Positions 10,726-22,027 of a DNA stretch of 64,000 nucleotides are shown here, piece by piece. Each line of letters starts with the position of its first letter. Within the stretch, counting starts at the first letter, position 1. The stretch comes from Thelonectria olida (Eukaryota; Ascomycota; Sordariomycetes; Hypocreales; Nectriaceae): positions 1 to 64,000 of the forward strand of contig JAGPYM010000048.1 in the NCBI GenBank assembly GCA_020736575.1. Direction: 5' to 3'. Under the pieces are notes generated by a model. It did no database searches, was not told the DNA's origin, and saw nothing but the letters and a program-made list of their open reading frames with translations. A program made the position numbers and the translations under genes.

Positions 10726-11137
10726 GATGCTGACGATGCTGCTGGCGAGAGATGCGGACTAGGGTGAGCCGTTAGTTCGCCGTGGGCTTGCATACAGTGC
10801 TGTGCGATAAGTGCTATGCGATACGTACTGCGACTGCACCTTGGGCAGGGAATGGGTAGTTGGATTATGATCTCGTCTATGCCATGGCACACCTCGAGGC
10901 ATGCGTGCAGGCAAATGTTGACTTATAAAGAGACTCTCGAAGCCGTCCATTTTCGGCCCCTGACCTGTAGACAGGGGGTCACCCGAAAAGTCCATTTGTG
11001 GCCGGCATAATCGAAGGCGACCCAGTTCGTTTCACCCCACTGTGCGGACGACATAAGTAGTAAGAGCAGTCTCGTTTTACAGTACATAAGAGTGCAGTAT
11101 CGTAGTCGGAGTCGACCAGAAAGCCCCGCTCACACGA
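10726..11137. other. Divergent intergenic region
   Basis: This separates the DUF4139-like gene from the plus-strand frame at 11138. An ACAGTACATAAGAGTGCAGTA stretch begins at about 11078, the last member of the TACTGTA motif series. Confidence 0.35.
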
Positions 11138-11632
11138 TTGGACTTCCTCCCATTGTTGTCTACAATGCAGCCACGTCGAGCTGGGTCGACCCCGGGCCCC
11201 CATCCGGACGGCAGCCGGTCTGCTAAGTCTCGGGAAGCTCGAGACGCATGGTCGTCTGGTCCGCCTTGTCTCTACTACTACGGCCTGTCTTCGCACCCGG
11301 CTGCTCCTACGCTTCAATCTTCTGCAAGCACGCCACCAGCGACGATTTCTGCGGCAGCATTCTCCTCACGCACCACAGAGCTCCCCGGCGAACTTCTGCC
11401 CACTACAGTCCCGAGCTCGATGCCGCTCTCTTTTCTCACCGAAACGAGCGCAGACACGGAAGCCCTGGTCACGAAGGCCCTCGCCACGGCAAATCCAAAC
11501 TCCTCGTACTATTACAACACCCCGACCCTTTCCGCCCCCGCGTCGACTCACCTTAGCTCAGCGGCCGTCCGTGGCCAGGAGCCTCTGGGTGCGGTTCTTT
11601 GGCTGTTGTTGCTAGTGTCGCTGCTGCGGTAG
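11138..11632 (+). CDS. Hypothetical Ser/Thr/Ala-rich protein with hydrophobic C-terminus
   Basis: The frame gives 164 residues, strongly enriched in Ser, Thr, Ala and Pro. It ends in a 14-residue hydrophobic stretch (GAVLWLLLLVSLLR). That tail could be a C-terminal membrane anchor or part of a GPI signal, but there is no clear N-terminal signal peptide. I do not recognise it, and the composition could equally arise from a non-coding GC-rich stretch. Confidence 0.3.
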   Translation: MDFLPLLSTMQPRRAGSTPGPHPDGSRSAKSREARDAWSSGPPCLYYYGLSSHPAAPTLQSSASTPPATISAAAFSSRTTELPGELLPTTVPSSMPLSFLTETSADTEALVTKALATANPNSSYYYNTPTLSAPASTHLSSAAVRGQEPLGAVLWLLLLVSLLR

Positions 11633-12586
11633 CTGAGCCTTTCGGGTTGGATTACATTCGAGGTCGTCCATGTCACGTTTCCATAGCAGCTTTTAACCTG
11701 AGTATTGAGCTATATAAATAGTGTGAGATGCACGATTTGCCTCATTGTGATTCGCCGGATTGTGATTTGCTGATTATGCCTTGAGTCCTTTTATCCGTGC
11801 CTTAGAAACACATCGTGACGATCACCTACCCTACATACTAGTGAGAACCAAAACGTACTATGGAGTCCGAACTTACGGCTGGCATTGCGTCAGGAGAATG
11901 AGACTTGCCATGCCGTTCCTTCGTCAAAGAGTCTTCAATCAAGCAAACCATCCTTGTCTCGACGTCTCTTCCCAGACCGTCGGCTTTCCCAAGCATCTTT
12001 TCCTTGCGCTTACGAAAGACGCATCTCTGCCGGTCGCGCGCTGTCCTGCGCCGCGTACGTTGCGCCGTTGAAGATGCAGGTTGCTTTCAGGATCACGATT
12101 TTCCTCATCTTGGCGTAGTCGCATTGCACGCACCCGACTCGCATGGCCATGCATGCGTGGAGCTCCAATCTGCACATGCATGCAATCCAGATACAGTAAA
12201 ATGGTCCACTGCCAGATCCTCCCCCGTGCCCCCCGTGCCCCCACGCCCCCATGCACACACCCCCCAATTCCACATTCCCGTTCACACCCCGGCAAAGAAG
12301 CATTTCTCACGGAGCCATTTCTTGACATCCATTTCGTCAGGCACACCCAAACTGAACAAGCTGATTAGGTAAGACGGCATGCTGCTCTATTAGTCACAAA
12401 TAGTCCTCTTCAGGCACCCCACCGTAAACTACGTTGGGGCCACCCGTCCAGAATTGGCTCATTGCTCAGGTTCGGAAGCGATTCCTGCTGGCTCATCTGC
12501 TTGCGATTGATCAAATACAGTCCGTCCGGTTCAGAACCAGGTGAAGCCGACTCGCCATTCGGTCAGGTTGCAGAGCAAACTCGAGA
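11633..12586. other. No supported gene
   Basis: Short frames only. A C-rich tract (CCCCCGTGCCCCCCGTGCC and related) lies at about 12220-12260. Confidence 0.4.
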
Positions 12587-12837
12587 ATGGAAGACCTACA
12601 GACGCGGTCACTGCGGGCCGCCAGGGCCACCAGGGCCTCCAGGGCCACCAGGGCCACCAGGGCCACCAGGGCCAACTTGGCCAACGTGACCGATTGGGCC
12701 AATTGGGCTACCGCGACCACATCTGCGCGTCGACCATCGGCAACCGATCGGGCCGAGCCAAAGTCCAGACTCAGCATTGTGAGAGAGACCAGGACTCTCC
12801 TGAAGAGGGCCGCACAGCTGAACGGGCAACTAGACAT
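12587..12837 (+). pseudogene. Possible 5-prime exon of a gene cut by transposon insertion
   Basis: The frame starts with MEDLQTRSLRAARATRA, runs through a 9-bp repeat, then has a plausible helical segment (KSRLSIVRETRTLLKRAAQL) ending at a strong GTAAGT donor at 12838. The piggyBac-like terminal repeat begins 24 bp later, so any downstream exons would have been separated by the insertion. I could not identify a matching 3-prime part beyond 18143. Confidence 0.25.
12607..12672. repeat. 9-bp GGGCCACCA tandem repeat
   Basis: About seven copies of GGGCCACCA/GGGCCTCCA stand in tandem. Because nine is a multiple of three the array is open in several frames, giving a collagen-like GPP run in one frame and ATR or HQG runs in the others. 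Confidence 0.85.
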
Positions 12838-12861
12838 GTAAGTTGAGTTGGTGAGAGGGCG

Positions 12862-12903
12862 CTATCCCTTCGAGTGCCGTAAGCCTCCACCTGGGTCACG
12901 AGC
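12862..12903 (+). repeat. Left TIR of piggyBac-like element
   Basis: This is the left arm of a perfect 42-bp inverted repeat; its partner is 14982-15023. Confidence 0.9.
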
Positions 12904-12955
12904 AGTGTGTCTAGCCAATCAAAGAGCATCATATCGAAGGTACATTACCACACAC

Positions 12956-14883
12956 CTAAATTTGGTGGTGCCAAAGGTTCCAGCAATTACCTGTTCTACA
13001 TAAAGCTACATTGCACTGTTGACAACGATATCGCGACTGAGGCGCCCGACGCCTATTACCACTGACTGCAGATAATGGCTTCCTTGACCTTCGAGGCCTG
13101 GGCTGGCCTAGATGGAACCCCTGACATGCCAAGCATTCAGATTTTCCTCTGCGGATAAGATTATGCTGCAATATAGGCGTAAATTCGTCTCCGGTCCGAA
13201 ACCTTTGTCTTGACTCAGTCTTGGGCGCATAGGTTTCAATAAGGCTATTCACAATGCGTTGCCGCCAATCAACTTGTGACATCTCCGGCCTCCACTGTGG
13301 CTGCCCTTGTTGCTGTAAAATGAAGCTATTGATGAGGGCGATTTCCAGCAGGAAGTCCCAAGCAAGAGCCTTCCAACCGCCCCTTCGAACGGGGCGGTCA
13401 GGGCCCCAATACGCTCGCATTTGGTCACCGCGGTCAACAGCGTTCATTTCGTCATTATAGGCAGCTGCAATTGACGGGATAGGAATCAGTTTGACCGGCT
13501 CGTCACCAAAAAATCGCTGTATTAGCCGTGCCGCTATTTTATCTGTTGTCGGCCGTTTCCTCCAGCGGTTAATAACTTCATCGCCTTTAAACACGGTGGA
13601 TAAGAATAACACGAGGCTATTATCTTTCCACGCGATCTGATTGACCTAGCCCCAAGACAAATAAGTAAAAGAAATCAGCGTAAATATGTCTTATTAACTG
13701 ACCTGATTATCGGGGGTCGGGATGACAACGACCTCATTGAAGCCGATGCTGCCAGCAGCAGTATTATCTGCAGCCTTAAGCTTGACCAAGCCTTCATAAA
13801 GACCACAGTTTCTACGGGCTGTCCCTGTGGCCCCGTGACCACATTGCCGGAGCCGACGAAAGAGGTCGCAAGAGGAGAAAAGGTTATCGAGGAATACGTG
13901 ATATGTGGCTTCCGGTAGTAAATTTACCAGGGCAACAACCACACTCTGGGTAGGGTTTAGATAGATCGTATCCTTAGCCTTCGAGGGCGCGGCTGCCGCT
14001 GCCGCTGCCGGCGTAGCTGCGATGACCGGCGTCGGTAAGCTGGCCTGACCTTGGATATTCCAACGGGCCCAAACCTCGGACCGGGCCTGTGCCAAATCCA
14101 CCGAAGGAAATAGCCTTTTTGGGCTACAGTCCACACTTTGAAACCGGTTGGAATAGGTTTATTAGGGACAGTTGTTGTCTCTTGTGATCTCCCTAGAAAG
14201 CGGACCATACACTCATCTATAGCGATAGATGTGCCTGGCTTCAAGAAAACAGTAGATGTTTGCTGTATGTGGTCAGACCAGTCATCAACCCGGTTGAAGG
14301 TCCGGCTGTAGAAACTATCCCTGCTAGCCACGAATATTGTTGTGTGGTCAAAGATGCGGAGGTGCCGTGATAAGAGCTGGAACCGGTTGTAAGGCATCCA
14401 TTTGACTATTGGATGACTGGGGCGTTGATCCCCTAGCTGGGAAGTCTTCCAATAGTCCTTGATCCGGGTTTCCTTGTGTAATCGCATATAAATCGTAATT
14501 GCAATCCACATGTAGATTTCTGCACTAGAGGTCGGCTTCCAATCAAGCAGCCGTGATTGCGGCTCTAATCTGCGGCTGCCAGATTCAGCCTCTTTAAGCA
14601 AGTGACCAACCCAACTGTTGGTATATTGGACCCAGCTTTCCACTAGGGAAATTGGTATGAATTGCTGGAACAGTAATAACGGGTCCTGGGGCAGTTGTAT
14701 TATCTCCAGTGGTCGGGCTGGAAGGCTGATGGGCTTGAAGCTGTAGCCGCGGTCTCGGACCGGGTCTTTTATTGGCCGGCAGGTGTTATCTGTCGGCTGC
14801 TCTCGGCGGCTGTCATCGATACGAATGAAGCTATTATCGTCATACGCGTTGACCGCTTGGATGGAGGGCTCTTCAATATCCAT
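12956..14883 (-). CDS. piggyBac-like (DDE_Tnp_1_7) transposase, 3 exons
   Basis: Exons 14883-14050, 13978-13703 and 13645-12956 total 1800 nt (599 residues). Both introns have GT-AG borders and restore frame: GISK joins AKDTIYLNPT, and PDNQ joins VNQIAWKDN. Family landmarks in order are YTNSWV, the WIAITIYM helix, AIDECMVRF, GFKVWTVAQKGYFLRW, HVFLDNLFSS, GATGTAR, then the MNAVDRGDQMRAYW segment. A Cys-rich tail (CQQC...C) closes the protein. The first acidic residue of the DDE site is expected in AIDE and the second in FLDN. No stop or frameshift remains after splicing, so the protein may be functional. Its role is cut-and-paste transposition of its own element. Confidence 0.85.
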
Positions 14884-14981
14884 AAGAAATCAGGGAATAA
14901 AATGCATGATTTGAGCGGGGTTGAGTTGGTCGGTAATCAAAGTCACTCTAGGTATCTCAGCCTATGCAGGGGTCATGTGGG

Positions 14982-15023
14982 GCTCGTGACCCAGGTGGAG
15001 GCTTACGGCACTCGAAGGGATAG
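14982..15023 (-). repeat. Right TIR of piggyBac-like element
   Basis: This is the exact reverse complement of 12862-12903. Confidence 0.9.
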
Positions 15024-15040
15024 GTGGGCAGCCTGTTGAC

Positions 15041-18000
15041 CAGCGCTGCCCACAGATCAAATGCAATCAAACAAACTGCCAAACAAATCAATCAAATATG
15101 CCAAAATCTTATTTCAAATCAAACAAATCCAAAACCCTGGATTTGAAATAACATTTGATATATTTGATACATTATATATGATCAATGGTCGAATCTGCCA
15201 GGCTGTCGAGCGTGTCTTTGCAGCTTACCCGGAACCTGGTGGATGTCAGGGTCTGGTGAGCGGATCTGGCCAATCAGAGTCATTACTCAGACCTTTCATT
15301 AGTGTGCTACCCCCAGCAGGGCCTTCAAGCTGGCTAAAGAGAAGGTAGCTTCTTAACTTTCACGTCCCTCGCCCCTACAACATCAAACCGCGTCGGTGCC
15401 AGTCTGTTTACCTCTCCTCGACGCGTGCCATTCCTTACCGATCGACGCCTAACCCGATGGAATCCAACGACATCATGCTTCCTTCTCCACCCTCCGCCTT
15501 TGCTCTTCTCCGCCCACCGAGAAATCTGGCAAGTCAATTCGAGCTGACGACGCGGGTGGCTTCACCAGACCACCCTACCGTTGCAGATCTTCCGCGAGCA
15601 GTATGGAGGAACAAACGATATGTTTTGGAAGAGTCCTTGTCCCGGAAAGGCTCGAAGGGCCGGAAGAGCTGGATCAAGCGCCATGGTTTTTTTCTCGTTG
15701 AGATCGACACTAACGACAGTCCGTTGAGTCCTTACTGGGCCTGTCGTTTGTGCGACGCGAAGAGTCAGCCCGAGTTCTTCGCCGCTGCTGCTACGAGTTC
15801 GGCAGCTGACCACCTCCGCAAGTATGAGAATGTGACGTCGCGAGCTTGAGCATCATTGACCACATGTAGGTCTCACAGGATCTTCGAGAGCAGTCAAGGC
15901 GCCGACACAGACCCGTCAACCGATGAATCTGAACGGCCCAAGCGACGGCGCTTGCACTACAGCGCCGTACCGCGTGCTAGAGTCAAGATGATCCGAGAAC
16001 TGAGCCTAGGACTTCTGATCAACACCAATGTTCCTTTTTCTTTCTTTAGCGATACATTCTTTCAGCAACTCGCCTGGCAACTTGACCCTCACCTATCTGA
16101 CCAGATACCATGGAGCCGGCAATCGATGGGCCGTTTGCTGGATGACATGTACGAGTCTAAGAAGGATGAGGTCAAGCAGGAGCTCTCAGATGCCCTTACC
16201 AGAATCCATCTAGGGTTCGACCTGTGGACATCACCCAATCGGCACGCTGTCATGGCAGTCACAGCTCATTTTCTTGACCGCCAGGGCAAGCACCAGTCGC
16301 GCCTACTGGCACTCCGTCGCCAGCTCGGATGTCACAGCGGGGAAAATCTCGCGGTGACGCTTGGGCAAGTTGTGCGTGAATGGAGGATAGAGGATCGAGT
16401 TGGAACAGTGATCTCGGACAACGCATCTTCGAATGATAGCTGTCTTCTGAACTTCTACGGAGATCTCGACGTAGAGATGGGCCCGGCGGACGTTCGGGCT
16501 AGACGTATGCGCTGCTATGGACATATCTTGAACCTGGTTGCTCGTGCTTTCCTCTACGGCGAAGATTTCGAGGCCTTCGAGGCCGAATCGCAGGTCTTCG
16601 ACCTTCTCGGCCGGCGCGAGGATGACCTACGACACTGGAGAAAGAAAGGGCCGGTGGGAAAGCTCCACAATGTTGTCAAGTTCATCAGATCTTCCCCTCA
16701 GAGGTGTGAGCTCTTTAAGAGGATCTCACGCGAGAACGACGAAGCACAAGAATATCTCCTGGCGAGTGAGTCGACGGCAGAGCTAGAGGTCGTCATGAAC
16801 AACGACACGAGATGGAACTCCACTTATCTCATGATCTCTCGAGCGCTCGTCAAGCAGGGAGACATCAGGGCGTTCTTGGTCCATCCAGAGGTGGAGAAAT
16901 GGCTACCCGAGGCCGACATGTTGAAGGGGGATGACTGGAGACTTTTGGCAGAAATCAAACATATCCTTGAGCCATTCTACCTGCAAACTATGAGAGCGCA
17001 GGGTTGGGGCAGCGAGGGAGGTAATGGACGACTCTGGGAGGTGATGACAGGCATGGAATACTTGCTGGAACACCTTGAGGATCGGAAGCTATTCTATCAT
17101 GCTGTTCCAGACGAGGCAGCCGGAGAGAATACCAACTCGCAGGTCGAGCTAGCCCGAGGGCGACCAGACCGAAATCGGCAGCTTCCTGCTAGATTTAGGG
17201 ATTGCGAGATGGACATACATCCGCGAAAGTCAATGCAAAGCTCCTTGCCAGGTCGTGGCTCGGGACAATGTGATGATGGATTAGGCAAGCCATCAGGATC
17301 ATCGGGAGTTGACGACATGGGAAAGGATCACCGATGCTATCTGAGACTCTCCATCATCACCGCCTGGCAGAAACTCAATGAATACTATACCAAGCTTGGA
17401 GAGTCACCGTTGTTTGCCGCATCCATCATTCTCCACCCATCACTGGGCATGAGCTATCTGGAGGTGAATTGGGCGTCGGAAGAACAGCTTGTGTGGGTGA
17501 GGGACGCCAAAATTGGACTATCTGACTACCTGGACCGCTGGTACCGCTGCAACCGGCCGGTGGACGAGCAGCGAGGGGCAATTGCTGAGACTACGGCATC
17601 CCCAAGCGTGCCGCAGAGAACACCGGTAGACAGTATGTTCAAGCAGTGGGTGAAGAGCAGGACAGCGAAGACTACAGTGATGGGAAGTGAGCTTGAGCGG
17701 TATCTGCGGCTAGAGCCGCAAGAGACTGAGGATCTAATCGAGTGGTGGATGACTCACCAGGGACAATTCCCGATGGTCAGCCAGTTAGCTCTCGATATAC
17801 TCGCGATACCGGCGATGGCAACTGATTGCGAGAGGTCGTTCAGCCTCGCCAAGTTGACGCTGACGTCGCAGAGGCTTTCGATGACGACGGAAACATTGGA
17901 GAAGTTGCAATGCCTGAAGAATTGGGTCAGACATGGTGCGGTGAAGCTGGGGGCGACAGCAAGTGGGGGAGATGAGGTCTAGTGGGAGATTGGACATAGT

Positions 18001-18142
18001 AGCATGGAGAGCATAGAGGGTAAGATTTGAAATATTTGAAATATTTGAATAAATATTTCAATCAACAAATCCAGCGTTGAGGGTTGCCAAATATCTCAAA
18101 TATGACCCCGGATTTGATTTGTTTGATTTGAGGGCAGCGCTG
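15041..18142 (+). mobile_element. hAT transposon, apparently complete
   Basis: The left end reads CAGCGCTGCCC and the right end its complement GGGCAGCGCTG, giving 11-bp TIRs. Both subterminal regions are rich in ATTTGATTTG and AATCAAA-type short repeats, the usual binding-site arrangement of hAT elements. The expected 8-bp target duplication is not seen: the left flank is CTGTTGAC and the right flank TGGGCTGG. One flank may therefore have been rearranged. The element adjoins the piggyBac-like one with only 17 bp between them. Confidence 0.8.
15457..17982 (+). CDS. hAT family transposase (2 exons)
   Basis: Exons 15457-15821 and 15870-17982 give 825 residues; the junction reads HLRK|SHRIFES. 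A BED-type zinc-finger-like segment with a CRLC pair and a later His lies near residues 85-120. The catalytic core has FDLWTSPNRHAVMAVTAHF, VISDNASSND and the CYGHILNLV helix. The C-terminal hAT dimerisation region (LALDILAIPAMATDCERSFS...) is complete. No internal stop occurs, so an active enzyme is possible. It recognises the element ends and moves the element by cut-and-paste in the nucleus. Confidence 0.9.
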
Positions 18143-18952
18143 TGGGCTGGTGGCTCAAGATGTCTCCGAGGGCGATGCCCAGCGCTCTTTTAGTTGTTAA
18201 TGCGACTGAGTGCAAGTGAAAGGTTCTATGGGAAATATGCTGGCAACCTTATTTGGGAACGCCAACTTATTATCCATATCGACCACAGTTAGCAAGCTAA
18301 TATTAGTTCGGCATTTCAGCAGCACCCACGTATCAACAAATGATGATACGCAACAAACCCCAATTGAACTCACATGTCACCAGTGAGTTGACGTAGGGCG
18401 TTGCTTGGCCCAACTAACATGGAATAGTTGACGGGATGGCTTTACATAGTGCGTACGAGGTTTGCGACAAAGGTTTGTATTCACCCGGCTGCCAAGACGA
18501 ATCATCGGACGAGGGTGAGTGCCCACGCAAGCGCCGCAGGGTCTCAAGGCTCCCTGTTGAGACCGTATGGCTAAGATGGTCCGATCTGCTGGTGGCTGGG
18601 ATGTGGATACTATGTAGTGAGCTGCGCTCCTACTGTACCAGGGGCTGCTTATATTTTAATAAATTACACACTTTTAGTCCGTGCGCCGAACCCTCTGTCT
18701 ATTTATCTTCATGAAATTACATCTTTTTATCCGTGCATGCTCGTTGTTGTGTGAAGCCATGATTTCCCCTGGCCCCAGCGGCTATATTCCCCGTCAAGAG
18801 AACATAAAGCCTTTTGGAAACGTCAAAGTGACCAACTTTCTTCTCTTCTCTCATCCCCTCATCTTTCTTTCTACGAAAGGACTAAATAGGTGCCGGATTG
18901 ACATCTCGATCATTTCTCAGGCATTACTACCCATTTGTTACGGCTTTTGTAG
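18143..18952. other. No supported gene; flank of hAT element
   Basis: A short frame at 18436-18714 includes an acidic-basic patch (DESSDEGECPRKRRRVSRL) resembling a nuclear localisation segment, but I recognise no protein. Confidence 0.35.
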
Positions 18953-19290
18953 ATGGCCGCTATGGATATACTGGCTAATCTTCAACTGTATATTGACTAC
19001 CACGCACACGCCCTTATTTACTGCCGAGATGAGTGCCAGTGTGCCCTCTCTATTGTCTGCTCACGCGTTAGAACCCATCTTCGCGATAAACACCACGTTC
19101 CCGAGCATGCGAGAAGATGCCTAACGAAGGTTCTCAAGTCGATCCCGGGTCGTCAGAACCCTGATGATATCTTTCCACCAGAAGATAGATCCGCCAAGCC
19201 TACGTTTCTTTGAACTCACGATGGATTTACTTGCGGCCAATGCATATTCCGCACAACCAGCCTTCAGTTAATGAAACGGCACCCCCCCCG
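18953..19290 (+). pseudogene. OrsD-like (DUF3505) zinc-finger relic
   Basis: The frame starts with a LQLYIDYHAHALIYCRDECQ segment, then HLRDKHHVPEHARR. This is the N-terminal C2H2-like module of the OrsD/DUF3505 family found in many fungal repeats. An in-frame TGA at 19211 interrupts it. The same frame then continues THDGFTCGQCIFRTTS and a LMKRH, which is the second module. Beyond about 19290 the frame is lost. Known full-length members are far longer, so this is a decayed fragment. Confidence 0.6.
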
Positions 19291-20461
19291 ACCCGTCGAT
19301 GCGGGTTAATATTCCTATTATAGTAAGATCCGAGGCCACAAAGACATCGACGCGCTTTTCTAATACGTATACTTATAGACTTGGGCGGGCGGGTTAGGTC
19401 GAAGATACCAGATCACCAAGCGCGACGGGAGCCGCCTACGACCGATTGGGGGCCGGCAGGTTCAAGACCATCTGAGATCACTCCGAGATCGTGAACGGGA
19501 ACGCAGGCGGACTAAAAACCAGCTGGGTCATCACTAGATCCACCGACGGAGGGGATCAAATTAGGTTTGACATTCGCTGAGAGGGGCCTTAGAGAGAACA
19601 GACTGGGAGCAGATATTACCGTCCACTTGAATCCCGACCAGCGCTTCAAAAGTTCGGAAATCAAGAGGCAGTCATTTCCTGCCGCCAGATTATATCCACT
19701 TGAACTCTGACAGCTTCACACAGAGAGGGTTAAGTCAACCAAAATGATGGAGCCTAGCAAATTCAATGACGTAAGTTCTGTTGACTATGCCATATCGCAA
19801 TTGACTGCTTACGCTTCTGAATTTCTCTCTGATATCAACTCTTGGCTCGGTTTCGGGAACGTCGTCCCGTTGGTCTCATCTACTGGGGATAGGCTCTGGC
19901 TGGAAGTACTTGACCCGTATCATAGTAGGCCCACCTTCTCAATATCCAAAGGATAGATCAAGGCTACTCAGTCAATAATAACACAATTGCAAACTTGGCC
20001 TGCATCATGATATCGTCTCAGTTCCGTTATATCAACGTCAATCGCTACTTGACCCATGCCATGTAGCAGGCTCAAGGGCTGATGGACCTTGCGTTACCTT
20101 GGATGCAACCGTCACGTCTTTAGATCTGCTCTGTCTGTGCCCCTTCCCGGTTCTCGTGCTGTTTCCATCACTGATAAGATTTCTTAGCCCGGTCAGGTGT
20201 GGGGGCAAATGGTGGGGACTTATACGCAACAAGACAATGATTAGACATATTCTTTGAAGTCAAGGTAAACTAAATGTACAACCAGTAGAAATCTGGCGTA
20301 GTGTTCATTAGGCCTCGGAGGTATCGTTCGTGAATTCTGGGCATGTGGTGTGAGCAGAATCGACCAACCACCCACCCTATTTATACATAGATAATGGCTT
20401 CTACTGGTCTCTCTCAGAGAGCCGGCGACAACAGCAGAGAACACAATCACCAACCACCCCA
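19291..20461. other. No supported gene
   Basis: The first 250 bp may be out-of-frame continuation of the OrsD-like relic. A 70-codon frame at 19744-19956 has reasonable composition but no recognisable motif. Confidence 0.4.
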
Positions 20462-22027
20462 TTACCCGTTTAAGACTGGTTTCTCGCCGCTAGACGGGTT
20501 GGAGAGCCCGGGTAGATGCTGCTTATACCATGGCCATATGACCTCTATTGACCAACTGCGCAGAAGCCGCAGGCCGGCGAGGACTTGAAACACGCCGACG
20601 ATCGAGCCTGTGTTGCCAAACTCGACGCTACTCAGTACCGTCTGCGCGTCTGGGTCAGTGTCACACTCGTCGGGGCAGGTGGTGTATTTACGTACCGTCG
20701 TAGCCTGACGCCTCGTAGTAATGACAAGCGACCAGGTGTGACCCTGGACCACGACACCGGGGAGGAAGCCGAGGTCGTCGACAGGCTCAGCGCCGGCCCG
20801 TGACGCAAGAAACTCCCAATGTGCCGCGTGCCAGATGCCCAGCTGCTGCTCCCCCTTAGCCGTGTTGCCACCATAACGCTTAGTCTCGATGCTGACGGCC
20901 AGCGGGTACTGCTGCAGCAGCCGGTCCGCCGTCCAGTTGAAGCACGGCGCCATATCCGGGGCCAGCGCCTCATGTGATCTGTTGGTTGTCGGATCGCGCT
21001 CGGGCAGCAGCTGGAGGACGTAGTCAACACGGCTAGCGGCGTCGGGAAAGCGGTGATACGCTGAGTCGATGTTGGTCGTCGTGCTGTAAGACGTCTGGGT
21101 CAGGGTCAGCTGCTACGAGACAGGAGACACAACTGCGACCTACCAAGACAGAAAGTCCAGGATATCCTGGCCCGGGCCATCCCGCATATCATACACAAGC
21201 ATGTCGAGTAGCGGGGAGTGCACAAGGTTGTTCCAGGCCGACTCGTCGCAGAGCATGCGGGAGCAGTCGCTGGACCGGGCGGCGATGCGCAAAGCGCGGC
21301 GGACCAGCTCCTCACCACCGGTGCTATCATGCCGTGCCTGCTCGCTTCCAGTGCTTGTTGTATCGTCAAAGAACATGTATTCGTGCAATCGGTCGACCTG
21401 ACCCGTGGCCTCGAGGTGCTCCTCTAGGGCCGCCTTGATCCGTCGCGGCATGATGCAGTGTCTGCCCGCCACGTCGTTGATGTCCCCTAAAAAATTTCGA
21501 AGAGCTGGAGATAGAGGATGAGTGGGTGCGGTCATGCTGAGCGAATCTCGGACGAGCCGGTGGCCCTCAGGTCCGTACAAAGGGAACAGCTTGGATGGTG
21601 ACTGCGACCGCCTCGACCGCTTGCTATCGCGCGAATAGGCAGCGTCGCTCTGAGAGGAGGACAGGCTGGGAGCGCTGCTAACAGGGCCTCTGCTTCCGCT
21701 GGCCTTTGAAGCCCGTGGTGTCTGGTCAGTGTCGACCATTGGGGCGTCGCTCACTGGCCGCTTCCCGGGTGACTTGTTTGGTGTCGAGGGCGCCATAGGG
21801 TGGGCGGCGTCCGGAGACGCGGTCGAGGTCGACGAGGACGTTTTACGCGCGGCTTGCGAGGCGGGAGGAGAGATGGGATGTCGGCGTTTACGTGATTCGC
21901 TGGGCCTGAAGGAGCCTCGTCGCTTCAGTGCACGCTGGCAGTCGACTTCGGGTGTGGGTGCGGCCTGGCCAAATGGTAGGGCGTCAAGCCAATGCGCGAC
22001 TTCGCTGACGGACAGGTTAAAGTCCAT
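20462..22027 (-). CDS. PD-(D/E)XK nuclease-like domain protein (2 exons)
   Basis: Exons 22027-21144 and 21083-20462 total 1506 nt (501 residues). The 60-bp intron has a CTGAC branch site and a TTACAG acceptor. The N-terminus contains VAHWLDALP followed by a long Ser/Pro-rich disordered stretch with basic clusters. The C-terminal half has the nuclease-like pattern: RVDYVLQL (Asp315) and, after a strand, SIETK (Glu361, Lys363), then a GIWHAAHWEFL helix. This matches the fungal PD-(D/E)XK-like domain family common in repeat-rich regions, whose role is unknown. The key acidic and Lys residues are all present. Substrate and partner cannot be told from sequence. Confidence 0.75.

Larger units (their letters stand above)
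12862..15023 (-). mobile_element. piggyBac-like DNA transposon with 42-bp perfect TIRs
   Basis: A 42-bp inverted repeat at 12862-12903 is matched perfectly in reverse complement at 14982-15023; it starts CTATCCCTTCGAGTGCCGTA. The 2.16-kb element carries one transposase gene on the minus strand that can be spliced without stops. The TTAA duplication usual for piggyBac elements is not visible at either edge. The true ends may therefore lie slightly further out and have diverged, or the flanks have changed. The perfect arms suggest recent activity. A hAT element begins only 18 bp beyond the right arm. Confidence 0.8.

Noticed and set aside
13979..14049. Frameshift mutation in the piggyBac-like transposase
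   Set aside because: A 71-bp GT-AG intron restores the frame and joins conserved family sequence, so splicing explains it better.
12862..15023. TTAA target duplication for the piggyBac-like element
   Set aside because: Neither flank contains TTAA next to the 42-bp arms, so I did not claim it.
15033..18150. 8-bp target duplication for the autonomous hAT element
   Set aside because: CTGTTGAC and TGGGCTGG do not match.
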